Numbered from the stretch's first letter, positions 1-8,218 are shown. The stretch is DNA of 62,482 nucleotides from an uncultured Rhodospirillales bacterium (GCA_903844135.1 CAIMSN010000007.1:1-62482), one strand, 5' to 3'. Made by a program: numbers and translations. The notes: generated by a model not told the origin, from the letters alone.

Positions 1-480
1 CTCGAAGCCGCCGCCGAGCGCGTCGCCCTGGACCAGGCTGATGGTGACGATCGGCAGGTCCATCGCGCGATGGCCGTCATGCAGGACGTCGATGCAATGC
101 TGGGCGTAGCGCTGCATCGACGCGCGGTCGCGATGACGGATACGATCGGCAAAATAGGCGATGTCGCCGCCAAGGTTGTAGATCCCCGGCACGGCGGACG
201 CGACCACCAGGAACTGCAGCGGCGGCTCTCCGTCGCGGCATTGCGCGGCGTGCAGATCGGCGATCAGGCGCTGGCCTGCGGCGAAATCGTCGAGGAAGGC
301 GTCGGTGATGCGCGCCGGGCCGCCGGCCAGTTGCGCCCGGCTCCAGACGGTGCGCGAGCCGGGCTCGTAGCGCAGCTCCTGGTGCGGCAGCGGCGCGGTC
401 TCCAGCGCCTCCCGCGCCTGCGCGGCGGATGGAAGGTGCAGCAACGGGGCAGGACGGTTACGCGGAAGCAACGACAGCAT
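1..480 (-). CDS. Crotonase-family protein resembling DSF synthase RpfF (partial, C-terminus outside window)
   Basis: Translating the minus strand from the ATG at 480 gives 160 residues that run off the window edge. The protein reads like the crotonase superfamily members that make diffusible signal factor: an N-terminal LRYEPGSRTVW segment, then QFLVVASAVPGIYNLGGD (oxyanion-hole region, about residues 91-105) and SLVQGDALGGGFE at the visible end, where RpfF-type enzymes carry their catalytic glutamates. Known family role: dehydration of 3-hydroxyacyl-ACP and thioester release to give a cis-2-unsaturated fatty acid signal. The visible part favours the RpfF-like group over ordinary enoyl-CoA hydratases, but the second half is needed to confirm. 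No sensor kinase of the RpfC type is visible here. Confidence 0.75.
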   Translation of the reverse strand, partial: MLSLLPRNRPAPLLHLPSAAQAREALETAPLPHQELRYEPGSRTVWSRAQLAGGPARITDAFLDDFAAGQRLIADLHAAQCRDGEPPLQFLVVASAVPGIYNLGGDIAYFADRIRHRDRASMQRYAQHCIDVLHDGHRAMDLPIVTISLVQGDALGGGFE

Positions 481-622
481 GGCGGTTCATCCTCTGGCGG
501 GTTGATCGCTACGCTGCGCGGGCCTTGCCGGCCTGCACGACGACGCAGCGCCTGCCGCAGAGTGGGCGTCGCCGCGTCCGCCAGGCCAGTCATTTCGGCG
601 ACCGGCGATGCTTTTGGCGGCC

Positions 623-1723
623 CTAGGGCCGGGTCGACAGATCGATCAGCGCGACCGTGCCGTCCTGCGTGCCGAAGGCGAGCCTGGTTCCGTCCGGATT
701 GAACGCCAGCGCCGAAACCGCGCCGCCGGCCGGCCCAAGCCCTGGCCCGAGCCCTGGCCCAAGCCCTGGCCCACGCCCTTGCTGCTTGCCTGGCCCACAC
801 ACCGGCAGCACCCGCCTGGTGCCGACATCGGACATCAGCACGGTGCCGTCGGAGAACCCGGCGGCGACGATGTCGTGCTGCGGATGGAACGCCACCCTGA
901 CCGCGACCGCGTCCGGCACGCCGGCCAGTTCGGTCGGCGCCTTGCCCATCGGGCCGCCGCCGAAGAACGGCCACAGCACCACCGCCTCCGCGCCGCCGGT
1001 GGCGAGCCAGCGCCCGTTGCGCGAGAAGGCGAACGACTGCGTCTTCTGCGGATAGCCGGACATGCGCATGTTGTGGCCGTCCGACAGGCGCCAGCCATGC
1101 AGCTCGTTCTCCTGCATCGCGGTCACCAGCGCCTCGCCGTCGGGATGCAGCGCGACGCCGATATGGCTGCCCTTCCAGGCCAGGCGGCGGGCGGTCTCGG
1201 ACTTCGCTCCGGTGAACCACAGCGACGCGCCGCCGTAGTGCGACACCGCGAGGCGCTTGCCCTTGGCGTCGAACGCCAGGCCGGACACGGTGCTGTCATG
1301 CTCGAGCGTCTTGATGGTCGCGTCGTTGGCGTCGCGCAGCACCACCTGCTTGCCGGCGGCCGACGCGATCAGCCCCTGCTTGCCGGCGAAGCTCGCCACG
1401 TGCTCGACCCAGCGCCGGCCCTTGTCGATGACTGAAACCGCGCCGTCGGCGGCGACGCGCCGCAGCGTGTTGTCGTCGCCGCCGGTCAGGAAGCCGGATC
1501 CGGCGACATCCGCGCACAGCGATAAAATCGCACCGTCGTGCGCGACGATCTCAGTCCAGGCCGGGTCGGCAACTTTCGTCAGCGCCACGGTGCCCTCTCC
1601 GGTGGCGAAGGCGGCAACCGACCCGTCGCGCGAGAAGGCGCAGCCGACCACGAAGCCGTCGAGCCGGTGGGTGGCGCCACGGGTGCGCAGCAGGTGGTCC
1701 GGATCGGCCACGGCCTCGCTCAT
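623..1723 (-). CDS. WD40-repeat beta-propeller protein
   Basis: A 366-residue protein made of WD40-like blades (for example VVGCAFSRDGSVAAFATGEG and LAFNPDGTRLAFGTQDGTVALIDL at the end). It has no signal peptide, so it is probably cytoplasmic and acts as a binding scaffold. Its ATG overlaps the TGA of the upstream CobW-type GTPase gene (ATGA at 1720-1723), so the two are translationally coupled and probably work together; the pairing suggests metal homeostasis, which is an inference. A Gly-Pro-Leu repeat near residues 296-312, encoded by four 12-bp units, interrupts the last part of the propeller and is probably a surface loop. Confidence 0.85.
   Translation of the reverse strand: MSEAVADPDHLLRTRGATHRLDGFVVGCAFSRDGSVAAFATGEGTVALTKVADPAWTEIVAHDGAILSLCADVAGSGFLTGGDDNTLRRVAADGAVSVIDKGRRWVEHVASFAGKQGLIASAAGKQVVLRDANDATIKTLEHDSTVSGLAFDAKGKRLAVSHYGGASLWFTGAKSETARRLAWKGSHIGVALHPDGEALVTAMQENELHGWRLSDGHNMRMSGYPQKTQSFAFSRNGRWLATGGAEAVVLWPFFGGGPMGKAPTELAGVPDAVAVRVAFHPQHDIVAAGFSDGTVLMSDVGTRRVLPVCGPGKQQGRGPGLGPGLGPGLGPAGGAVSALAFNPDGTRLAFGTQDGTVALIDLSTRP
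732..779. repeat. 4 x 12-bp tandem repeat inside the WD40 gene
   Basis: Four copies of GGCCCAAGCCCT (units start at 732, 744, 756, 768, with one-base variants) encode an in-frame Gly-Pro-Gly-Leu type loop on the minus strand. Because the unit is a multiple of three, copy-number change would alter loop length without a frameshift. Confidence 0.9.
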
Positions 1724-2682
1724 GCGCGGCAGCCCTCGAAGCCGCGGCGCAGGCGGGGGCGATTGAGGTTGCGGCCGATGAAGACGATCCGCGAGGTGCG
1801 CGTCTCGCCGTCCTTCCAGGGCGCCACGAAGCCGCCGTCGGCCATCATGTGCACCGCCTGGAAGGCGAAGCGGCGCGGCTCGCCGGCATAGTTCAGGATG
1901 CCCTTGGAGCGCAGGATGTCGCCGCCCTGCTCCTGCAGCAGCGCGCCGATCCAGGCCTGGAACTTGGCCGGATCGAGCGGTTCCTCGACCGCGAACGACA
2001 GGCTCGACACGTCCTCGTCGTGGGAATGGGTCTCATCCTCGAGGAAGTCCGGCGCGATCTCCAGCGCACGGGTCAGATCGAAGCCGCCCTGGTCCAGCAC
2101 GTCGGCGAGCGCGACGTTGCCGCGCACCGCGCGATGCAGCCGGACATGGCGGTTGATGCCGCGGATGCGGGTCTCGAGCGCCGCGAGCGTCGCCTCGTCC
2201 ACCAGGTCGGTCTTGTTGAGGACGATCACGTCGGCGAACGCCACCTGGGTGCGCGCCTCCGGGCTGTCGTTCAGGCGGGCCGGCAGGTTGAGCGCGTCGA
2301 CCACCGTGACCACCGCATCGAGCCTGGTCTTGGCCCGCACCTCGTCGTCGACGAAGAAGGTCTGCGCCACCGGCGCCGGATCGGCCAGTCCGGTGGTCTC
2401 GACGATGATGCCGTCGAACACGGTGCGTCGCTTCATCAGCGCGCCGAGAATGCGGATCAGGTCGCCGCGCACGGTGCAGCAGATGCAGCCGTTGTTCATC
2501 TCGAACACCTCCTCGTCGGCATCGACGACGAGGTCGTTGTCCACGCCGAGCTCGCCGAACTCGTTGATCACGACGGCATATTTGCGTCCGTGCTGGGCGG
2601 TGAGGATATGGTTCAGCAGCGTGGTCTTGCCGGCGCCGAGATAGCCGGTGAGCACCGTCACCGGCACAAGATGGTCAGACAT
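1720..2682 (-). CDS. CobW/COG0523 family GTPase (putative zinc metallochaperone)
   Basis: A 320-residue G3E GTPase. The P-loop GYLGAGKTT lies at residues 13-21, and the metal-binding CxCC motif (GCICC) at 65-69 is typical of COG0523 zinc chaperones. A short His/Asp/Glu stretch (THSHDED) sits between the GTPase and C-terminal CobW_C domains, also common in metal-handling members. The start chosen is the MSDHL methionine at 2682, since the family begins shortly before the P-loop; an upstream in-frame start at 2730 would only add a tail. It overlaps the O-antigen ligase gene by 8 nt and the WD40 gene by 4 nt. No cobalamin genes are nearby, so a role in cobalt chelation is less likely than one in zinc delivery. 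Confidence 0.88.
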   Translation of the reverse strand: MSDHLVPVTVLTGYLGAGKTTLLNHILTAQHGRKYAVVINEFGELGVDNDLVVDADEEVFEMNNGCICCTVRGDLIRILGALMKRRTVFDGIIVETTGLADPAPVAQTFFVDDEVRAKTRLDAVVTVVDALNLPARLNDSPEARTQVAFADVIVLNKTDLVDEATLAALETRIRGINRHVRLHRAVRGNVALADVLDQGGFDLTRALEIAPDFLEDETHSHDEDVSSLSFAVEEPLDPAKFQAWIGALLQEQGGDILRSKGILNYAGEPRRFAFQAVHMMADGGFVAPWKDGETRTSRIVFIGRNLNRPRLRRGFEGCRA

Positions 2683-4021
2683 GGCGGCTCTCGCTCCGGA
2701 GTTGATCGTGTCGGCGCTCGATATAGGCATCGCCCAGCCCGACGCCCAGGAGCAGGAAGAACCACCCGCCCAGCGGCAGGTTGGTGAAGGCGCTGGCGGA
2801 CGCGATCGGCCATTCCTGGATGAACGCCGCCGCGAACAGCCCGACCCGCCAGGCGTGATGCACCGGTTGCGTGCCGGCGCGCGGCCGCGCCAGCCGGTAG
2901 CCCAGCGACCACAGCCAGGCGATCACCAGGGCGACGAACAGCAGCATGCCGGGCACGCCGGCATCGGTGAGCGCCTGCAGCAGATGGTTGTGGGCGTGCT
3001 GCACGCAGATCGCGGCGCCGCCGCCATCGCCGGCCGCGTCGTCGGGGGAGTCGCTCCAGGGCGGCCAGGCGTGGAAATAGGCCGGATCGGCGCAGCCGTT
3101 GCGAAACCCGTCGAAACCGAGGCCGGTCAACGGGTTGGAGACAGCGATCGCGACGGCGCGGGTATAGATCAGCCCGTACGGGCTCTCGCTGAAATGGCGC
3201 AACTGATGACCGAACAGAATCACCAGGTGGGCGAAGCTGCGCGGCGACGCCACCGCCGAGAGCGCCACCAGCAGCGGTACGGCCGCCAGCGCCACCAGCA
3301 GCGGCGGACGCAGCGGACGCAGCAACAGGCCGCCCACCAGCAGACCCAGCAGCGTCAGCAGCAGCGGCATGCGCTGGCCGGCGAGCACCATGATCGCCAG
3401 TCCGGCCAGCAGCGGCAGCATCGCCAGCGGCGCTCGGCTCCAGGATCGGGGGCCGCCCGCGCGGCGCAGGATCCAGACGCTGGCTGCGAGCATGACCGGC
3501 AGCAACAGGCGCGACAGCGGCGCGGCGGCGCGCGGCTTGTCGTACGGTCCGGTCAGGGTGCCGTCATGGAAGCGCGGATCGCCGAACAGATTGTGGCCGG
3601 TCAGCGCCTGCAGCAGCAGTTGGGCGGCGATGTAGAGACAGCAGGCCGCCAGCAGCCAGCGCATCGCCCGCCTGGGCGCCGGATCGCGCAGCGCCACGTG
3701 CTGCAGTGCCGCGGCGAACAACAGGAAGCGGACCGTGGCCAAGGCCTGCATCATGTCCGGCCAGCCGCCGGCGCCGAACGGCCCGAACGGGACCGAGCAC
3801 AGACAGAGCCAGCCCCACCACAGCCCCGCCACCGCGATCCAGGGCCGGTGCAGCCAGTCCCAGTCGAGCGCCGCCAGCGAGCGCAGCAGGAACGCGACCG
3901 CCGTGACGTCGATCGCCGCCTCCGCCAGCCCGCGGCCGTGGGTCAGGAACAGCGGGCTGAGCAGCGCGGACGCGGTGACGATACGGTCCAGGGCCGGGAC
4001 CAGCTTGCCGGCGATCCTCAT
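2675..4021 (-). CDS. O-antigen ligase family (WaaL-like) membrane protein
   Basis: A 448-residue polytopic inner-membrane protein with about ten hydrophobic segments and a large periplasmic loop (about residues 210-300, containing FGHQLRHFSESPYGLIYTRA and a glycine-rich stretch with HAHNHLLQALTDAG). The HxHN..L element after the loop matches the Wzy_C/WaaL family. Family role: joining undecaprenyl-linked O-antigen to lipid A core, or a related polymerase step. It is coupled by ATGA (4018-4021) to the upstream glycosyltransferase. Ligase or Wzy polymerase cannot be told apart by sequence alone. Confidence 0.8.
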   Translation of the reverse strand: MRIAGKLVPALDRIVTASALLSPLFLTHGRGLAEAAIDVTAVAFLLRSLAALDWDWLHRPWIAVAGLWWGWLCLCSVPFGPFGAGGWPDMMQALATVRFLLFAAALQHVALRDPAPRRAMRWLLAACCLYIAAQLLLQALTGHNLFGDPRFHDGTLTGPYDKPRAAAPLSRLLLPVMLAASVWILRRAGGPRSWSRAPLAMLPLLAGLAIMVLAGQRMPLLLTLLGLLVGGLLLRPLRPPLLVALAAVPLLVALSAVASPRSFAHLVILFGHQLRHFSESPYGLIYTRAVAIAVSNPLTGLGFDGFRNGCADPAYFHAWPPWSDSPDDAAGDGGGAAICVQHAHNHLLQALTDAGVPGMLLFVALVIAWLWSLGYRLARPRAGTQPVHHAWRVGLFAAAFIQEWPIASASAFTNLPLGGWFFLLLGVGLGDAYIERRHDQLRSESRHV

Positions 4022-5130
4022 CCGGCGCTCGTCGCGTGGCGTCCGCGCGACACCGCGTCCGCGCGCAGCGCCAGAAGCGCCGCCCTGGCCTGCGGCAGGT
4101 CGTACGCGGCGGCACGCGCCCGGCCGGCCTTGCCGAGCCTGGCGCGGAGCCTGGCGTCGCCGGCCAGCGCCCGCAGCGCCGCCTCCAGCGCGCCCGGCGG
4201 TTCCGGATCGACGATCAGCGCGGCGCCTTCGGCCAGGGCGCGCAGGCCGCCGCGTCCGGAACAGATCAGCGCCGCACCGGAGGCCATCGCTTCCAGCGCC
4301 GTCAGTCCGAACGGCTCCGGCCAGCGGCTCGGCACCACCACGATCGCCGCCCGCGCCATCGCCGCCAGCACGGCGTCGTGCGGGCGATAGCCGGCGAGCG
4401 CGATGCCGGCCGCCTCGGCGCTCGGACGCAGCGCGCGCTCGAACGGGGTGTCGGCGCCGTCGGGACGAAACCGGTCGGCGCCGATCATCGCGGCGGTCCA
4501 GCCCTTGAGCTCCGGCAGCACCGCGGCGACGGCGCGCACGAAGCAGTCGGCGCCCTTGTCGGCGACCAGCCGGCCGGCGAACAGGATGGTCCGGTCGCGC
4601 CGCTTCGGCGACCCGGGCAGCGACGCGAGATCGAGGCAGTTCGGCAGCACCCGGACCGCTGGAGCGTCCGCGGCACCGCGCAGGCCCTCGCGATAGCGCT
4701 CCGCCAGCCAGTCCGACGCCGCGACGATCCCGACCCGCCGCGCCAGCGACCGCCTGGCCGCCGGGCTGCCGGCGCGTCGCATGCCGCGCGGGTCGTTGTG
4801 CAGGAACAGCGTCACCGGCAGGCCGGGGAACCGGCGCGCCAGATGGGCCGCCACGTCCGGCCGGTTATGCACCTCGATCGCGTCGCACCCGACGCGGCGC
4901 AGGATCCGGGCGACGCCGGCCGCATAGCGCAGCGTATCGCGCAGCAGCCCGGGTCCGGCCGGCGCGACCGGGACGAAGCGCCGGTCGGCGAACGGCGGCT
5001 GGTCGCCCGGCCGCCCGAGCACCAGGTCGTCCGGGCCGGACAGACGATGCACCAGCAGGCCGATCGCGCCGACCGAACCGGGCGCGAACCCCTCGCGCGG
5101 CGGCAGGACGATGGCGATGCGCGGATCCAT
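4018..5130 (-). CDS. Glycosyltransferase family 4 protein
   Basis: A 370-residue GT-B enzyme. The N-terminal domain begins RIAIVLPPREGFAPGSVGAI (donor/acceptor loop), and the C-terminal nucleotide-sugar domain has FAGRLVADKGAD and the EX7E motif in EPFGLTALEAMASG. Predicted cytoplasmic face enzyme of lipopolysaccharide or other surface-glycan assembly, supported by the coupled downstream O-antigen ligase gene. The start at 5130 is the first methionine before the canonical GT4 N-terminus and lies 8 nt after the GST stop. Confidence 0.85.
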   Translation of the reverse strand: MDPRIAIVLPPREGFAPGSVGAIGLLVHRLSGPDDLVLGRPGDQPPFADRRFVPVAPAGPGLLRDTLRYAAGVARILRRVGCDAIEVHNRPDVAAHLARRFPGLPVTLFLHNDPRGMRRAGSPAARRSLARRVGIVAASDWLAERYREGLRGAADAPAVRVLPNCLDLASLPGSPKRRDRTILFAGRLVADKGADCFVRAVAAVLPELKGWTAAMIGADRFRPDGADTPFERALRPSAEAAGIALAGYRPHDAVLAAMARAAIVVVPSRWPEPFGLTALEAMASGAALICSGRGGLRALAEGAALIVDPEPPGALEAALRALAGDARLRARLGKAGRARAAAYDLPQARAALLALRADAVSRGRHATSAG

Positions 5131-5138
5131 GCGGCGGC

Positions 5139-5801
5139 TCAGGCGACGCTCTCGTAGCGATCGAGCCGCCAGGAGACCGGTTCGGCTTCGGCCGCCTCGT
5201 ACCAGGCTTGCACCAGCGGATGCGCCAGCACCTCGGCGCAGTAGGACGCGGCGACGGCGCCGAGCCGGATCCGGTAGCCGGCCAGGCGCGCCGCCACCGG
5301 CGCGAACATCGCATCGGCGGCGCCGAACCCAGCGCCGAACAGGTAGGGACCGTCCGCGCCGAAGCGGGCCCGGGTGGCGGTCCAGAGCCGCTCGATCCGG
5401 TCGAGATCGGCCTGCACGTCGATCGGGATGCCGCCGGCCAGCGGGCGGTCGCGGCCGAGATTCATCGGCAGCGCCAGGCGCAGCGCCCGGAAACCGGCAT
5501 GCATCTCCGCCGACAGCACCCTGGCATGGGTGCGCGCCGCCAGCGTCTCCGGCCACAGCGACGGCGACAATTCGGCGCAATATTCGGCGATCGCCAGGCT
5601 TTCCCAGACCTGGTGTCCGTCATGCGACAGATAGGGCACCTGCCCACTCGGGCTGGCGTCGCCGATGCTGCCGGGCGCGGCGCCGAGCGGGATCATGCGC
5701 TCGACCGGATCGAGCCCGGCCAGCCGCACCAGCAGCCAGCCGCGCATCGACCAGGACGAATAGCGGCGTGTGCCGATGACCAGGGTGCCGCGATCGGACA
5801 T
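5139..5801 (-). CDS. Glutathione S-transferase family protein
   Basis: A 220-residue cytosolic GST. The thioredoxin-fold N-terminal domain has RRYSSWSMRGWLLVRLAG (active-site serine region), SGQVPYLSHDGHQVWESLAI carries the cis-proline and the Glu-Ser glutathione-binding pair (about residues 52-68), and the rest is the helical C-terminal domain. First gene of the minus-strand operon leading to the glycosyltransferase; its link to glycan synthesis may only be positional. The 5' side faces a divergent HAD phosphatase gene across a tandem-repeat region. Confidence 0.85.
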   Translation of the reverse strand: MSDRGTLVIGTRRYSSWSMRGWLLVRLAGLDPVERMIPLGAAPGSIGDASPSGQVPYLSHDGHQVWESLAIAEYCAELSPSLWPETLAARTHARVLSAEMHAGFRALRLALPMNLGRDRPLAGGIPIDVQADLDRIERLWTATRARFGADGPYLFGAGFGAADAMFAPVAARLAGYRIRLGAVAASYCAEVLAHPLVQAWYEAAEAEPVSWRLDRYESVA

Positions 5802-5876
5802 GGGACGCGCCTTCAGGCAGATTGAGATGAAGCGTTCTGTAGAGAAGCCCGCCCGGAGGGGCAAACCGGCAGAGAG

Positions 5877-5930
5877 GCAAGCCGGGGGAGGCAAGCCGGG
5901 GGAGGCAAGCCGGGGGAGACAAGCCGGGGG
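5877..5930. repeat. 14-bp tandem repeat (about 3.9 copies) in a divergent promoter region
   Basis: Unit GCAAGCCGGGGGAG is repeated at 5877, 5891 and 5905, followed by a degenerate partial copy ending at 5930. It lies between the divergent starts of the GST gene (5801, minus) and the HAD gene (5971, plus). Confidence 0.92.
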
Positions 5931-5970
5931 GTCGCGTTGCCGGATGCGGGCGGTCGGGCTAGCAGGGTGC

Positions 5971-6663
5971 ATGGCCCAGCACCCGCCGATCCCGGATCGC
6001 GCCTTCGCCGCCTTCCTGTTCGACATGGACGGCACCATCCTGAGCTCGATCGCCGCCGCGGAACGGGTCTGGACCGCTTGGGCGCAGCGTCACCGGCTCG
6101 ACGTCGCCCGCTTCCTGCCGACCATCCACGGCGTGCGCGCGGTGGAGACGATCCGCCGCCTGGCGCTGCCCGGGGTCGATGCGGAGGCGGAGGCGGCGGC
6201 GCTCACGCTGGCAGAGATCGACGACGTCGGCGGCATCGCGCCGATCGACGGCGCCGCGCGGTTCCTGTCGGCGCTGCCGGAGGGACGCTGGGCGATCGTG
6301 ACCTCGGCGCCGCGCGCGCTGGCGCTGCGGCGGATCGAGGCGGCCGGGCTGCGGCCGCCCTCGGTGATGGTCACCGCCGACGATGTCGCCCACGGCAAGC
6401 CGGCACCGGACTGTTTCCTGCTGGCCGCCGACCGGCTCGGCGTGCGCGCCGCGGACTGCCTGGTGTTCGAGGACGCCCCTGCCGGGATCCTCGCCGCCGA
6501 AGCCGCCGGCGCCGCGATCCTGGTCGTCACCGCCACCCACCGTGGCGAAACCGTCTCGCCACATCCCCATATCCGGGACTACGGCGCGCTCTCATGCGCC
6601 GTGCAGCAGGGCGGGCTGCGGCTGCGGATCGACACGCTGCCCGGCGACGGCGCGGACCGGTAG
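5971..6663 (+). CDS. HAD-superfamily sugar-phosphatase/phosphoglycolate-phosphatase-like hydrolase
   Basis: A 230-residue HAD hydrolase of the beta-phosphoglucomutase-like group. Motif I is LFDMDGTIL (nucleophile D18, acid/base D20), motif II is the TSAP threonine/serine, motif III the lysine of GKPAPDCF, and motif IV VFEDAPAGILAA. Known relatives dephosphorylate small sugar phosphates or phosphoglycolate; the exact substrate cannot be read from sequence. The methionine at 5971 starts directly before the HAD core. The reading frame stays open upstream through the 14-bp repeats, but that stretch is low-complexity and not family-like. Confidence 0.85.
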   Translation: MAQHPPIPDRAFAAFLFDMDGTILSSIAAAERVWTAWAQRHRLDVARFLPTIHGVRAVETIRRLALPGVDAEAEAAALTLAEIDDVGGIAPIDGAARFLSALPEGRWAIVTSAPRALALRRIEAAGLRPPSVMVTADDVAHGKPAPDCFLLAADRLGVRAADCLVFEDAPAGILAAEAAGAAILVVTATHRGETVSPHPHIRDYGALSCAVQQGGLRLRIDTLPGDGADR

Positions 6664-6731
6664 GCGGTTCGAAGAGATCCAGACCTCAGCCGGGACGTTT
6701 CTTCACGATCCGGGACGGCACCGTCTCGGCC

Positions 6732-6842
6732 ATGCAGCGGAATGGGCATCTCGTTCGCGGCGAGAGCCTGCTCCGACACGCCGTCAAGCAAGGCGTCCAT
6801 GAGCCAGTCATGGGTGTAGGTTCCCATCACGGGCCGCCTTCA
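6732..6842 (-). pseudogene. Relic of a universal stress protein C-terminus
   Basis: Minus-strand codons from about 6842 read RRP-VMGTYTHDWLMDALLDGV-SEQALAANEMPIPLH. This aligns residue for residue with the end of the intact CrcB-USP gene just upstream on the same strand (VMGSYSRGRLRERLLDGV, then TESVVACADLPVLMQH). An in-frame TGA lies immediately before it and no start or N-terminal portion exists, so only the last ~35 codons of a USP gene remain. It is best read as the 3' end of a lost tandem paralogue. Confidence 0.7.
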
Positions 6843-6891
6843 TCAGGGCCCGCCCCGGGTGCCGGCCGCGCGGGCGGTCAGCGTCCGCATG

Positions 6892-8124
6892 TCAGGCATC
6901 CTGGTGCTGCATCAGCACCGGGAGGTCGGCGCAGGCGACGACGCTTTCGGTGACGCCGTCGAGCAGCCGTTCACGCAGCCTGCCACGGCTGTAGCTGCCC
7001 ATCACCAGCAGATCGGCCCCGGCCTGGTGCGCCATCGCCACCAGTTGCGCGCCGATGTCCTGACCGTCGGGCGGCGCGGTCAGCCAGGTGACCGGCATCC
7101 CGTCGAACAGCGCCGGCAGCGGGGCGTGCCGTTCCTCATCGTCCACCCGGAGCACGACGACGCGATCGGCCCTGGCCAGCAGCGGCGCGGCGGTGCGCAC
7201 CGCGCGGGCGGCGTTGGCGTCGTCCTGCCAGGCGACCGCGATCACCTGGCCGAAGGCGCCGTGCGTCGCAGGCGGCACCAGCAGCACCGGGCGGCCTGCA
7301 TGGGCGAGTGCCGCATGGATGCGAGCCCGCGCCTGCCGGTCGCCCTGGTTCTGCTCCAGGATCAGCAGATGCGCGTCGCGGCCATGTTCGGCCACCGCCA
7401 TGACGCCGTCGCCGCGGACCGCGATCCAGCGCGCCTGGTGCCCTTCGGCCTTCTCCCGCGCCACCCAGCGATCCAGCGTCTCCCGCATCGCGCCGACCCA
7501 GTCCGAACGCCTGCTTGAGACCGCCGTCCGGCGCGCCGTGGTCATGACCTCCTCGGTCGGCTGCAGCGCCGCCAGCACCGGCCCGTCGATCGCCAGCACG
7601 GTGGTCCGGCCGCCTTCCGCGGTCATGAGCTTGCCGGCCACCTCGAGCATGGCCGGAACCGAGTCCGGCCGGTGCAGCGCCACCAGGGTGCTGCCGGCCC
7701 GGGTGCCGGGGGTCGCCGCGCTGATCGCCGCCACCGGCGAGGTGCGGATCGTCGTGGCCAGCGCGTAGCCGGCGGCCACGCTGGCCAGGCACAGCGTAAC
7801 CGACAGAGCGACGTTGCCCAGCGCCTGCAAGCTGCGGCCGTCGCGGGCCAGTTCCAGGGTCTGCAGACTGAACGAGGAAAAGGTGGTGAAGCCGCCGCAG
7901 ATCCCGACCATCACGAACGCACGCGTCTCGAACGGCACCGCGAAGCGGCCGTCGGTCGCGGTGAGTGTGCCGAAGAAGCCGATCACGAACGAGCCGACCA
8001 CGTTGATCAGGAGGGTGCCCCAGGGGAAGCTGGGCCCGGTCAGCGCGACCACGACGTTGCCGAGCCAGGCCCGCAGCACGCTGCCGATCGCCCCGCCGAG
8101 GCCGATCAGAAGATAGTTCAGCAT
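6892..8124 (-). CDS. crcB: CrcB/Fluc fluoride channel fused to tandem universal stress protein domains
   Basis: A 410-residue protein. Residues 1-128 are a complete CrcB/Fluc fluoride exporter: GLGGAIGSVLRAWLGN, FPWGTLLINVVGSF and GICGGFTTFSSFSLQ are the family's signature segments, with four predicted membrane helices. From about residue 143 two UspA-type domains follow (STLVALHRPDSVPAML to about 275, then QVIAVAWQDDANAARAV to the end, closing with VMGSYSRGRLRERLLDG). The ORF is continuous, so the fusion is not a frameshift artefact. A fluoride riboswitch precedes it, which supports fluoride export as its role. The ATG at 8124 has no Shine-Dalgarno sequence and overlaps the stop of a small upstream ORF. 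Normal Fluc proteins are about 125 residues. Confidence 0.92.
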   Translation of the reverse strand: MLNYLLIGLGGAIGSVLRAWLGNVVVALTGPSFPWGTLLINVVGSFVIGFFGTLTATDGRFAVPFETRAFVMVGICGGFTTFSSFSLQTLELARDGRSLQALGNVALSVTLCLASVAAGYALATTIRTSPVAAISAATPGTRAGSTLVALHRPDSVPAMLEVAGKLMTAEGGRTTVLAIDGPVLAALQPTEEVMTTARRTAVSSRRSDWVGAMRETLDRWVAREKAEGHQARWIAVRGDGVMAVAEHGRDAHLLILEQNQGDRQARARIHAALAHAGRPVLLVPPATHGAFGQVIAVAWQDDANAARAVRTAAPLLARADRVVVLRVDDEERHAPLPALFDGMPVTWLTAPPDGQDIGAQLVAMAHQAGADLLVMGSYSRGRLRERLLDGVTESVVACADLPVLMQHQDA

Positions 8125-8186
8125 GCGACGGAAACTACGACGCTCTCGGCGCCGACATCACGCAATGGAAGCCACGGGAACGGCAT
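8118..8186 (-). CDS. Possible 22-residue leader ORF coupled to crcB
   Basis: An ATG at 8186 is preceded at 7-nt spacing by GAAGGAG, the only strong Shine-Dalgarno sequence between the fluoride riboswitch and crcB. The ORF (MPFPWLPLRDVGAESVVVSV then AC) ends in TGA at 8120-8118, two nucleotides past the crcB start codon, in another frame. This geometry suggests that crcB is translated by termination-reinitiation. No homology to known peptides is recognised. Confidence 0.45.
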   Translation of the reverse strand: MPFPWLPLRDVGAESVVVSVAC

Positions 8187-8218
8187 GGGCGCACTCCTTC
8201 GCTGAACATTTCGTCCAG

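Noticed and set aside
732-779. Short regular repeats that might suggest a CRISPR array
   Set aside because: The units are 12 bp, contiguous without spacers, and in frame inside a gene. No CRISPR array or cas gene is present in the window.
2683-2730. Upstream in-frame start for the CobW-type gene
   Set aside because: It would add 16 residues with no family match; the P-loop position fits the start at 2682, which also gives the usual overlap with the preceding gene.
1720-5900. Possible cobalamin riboswitch linked to the CobW-type gene
   Set aside because: The gene sits inside a coupled operon with no leader; no B12-box-like sequence was seen upstream of the operon.
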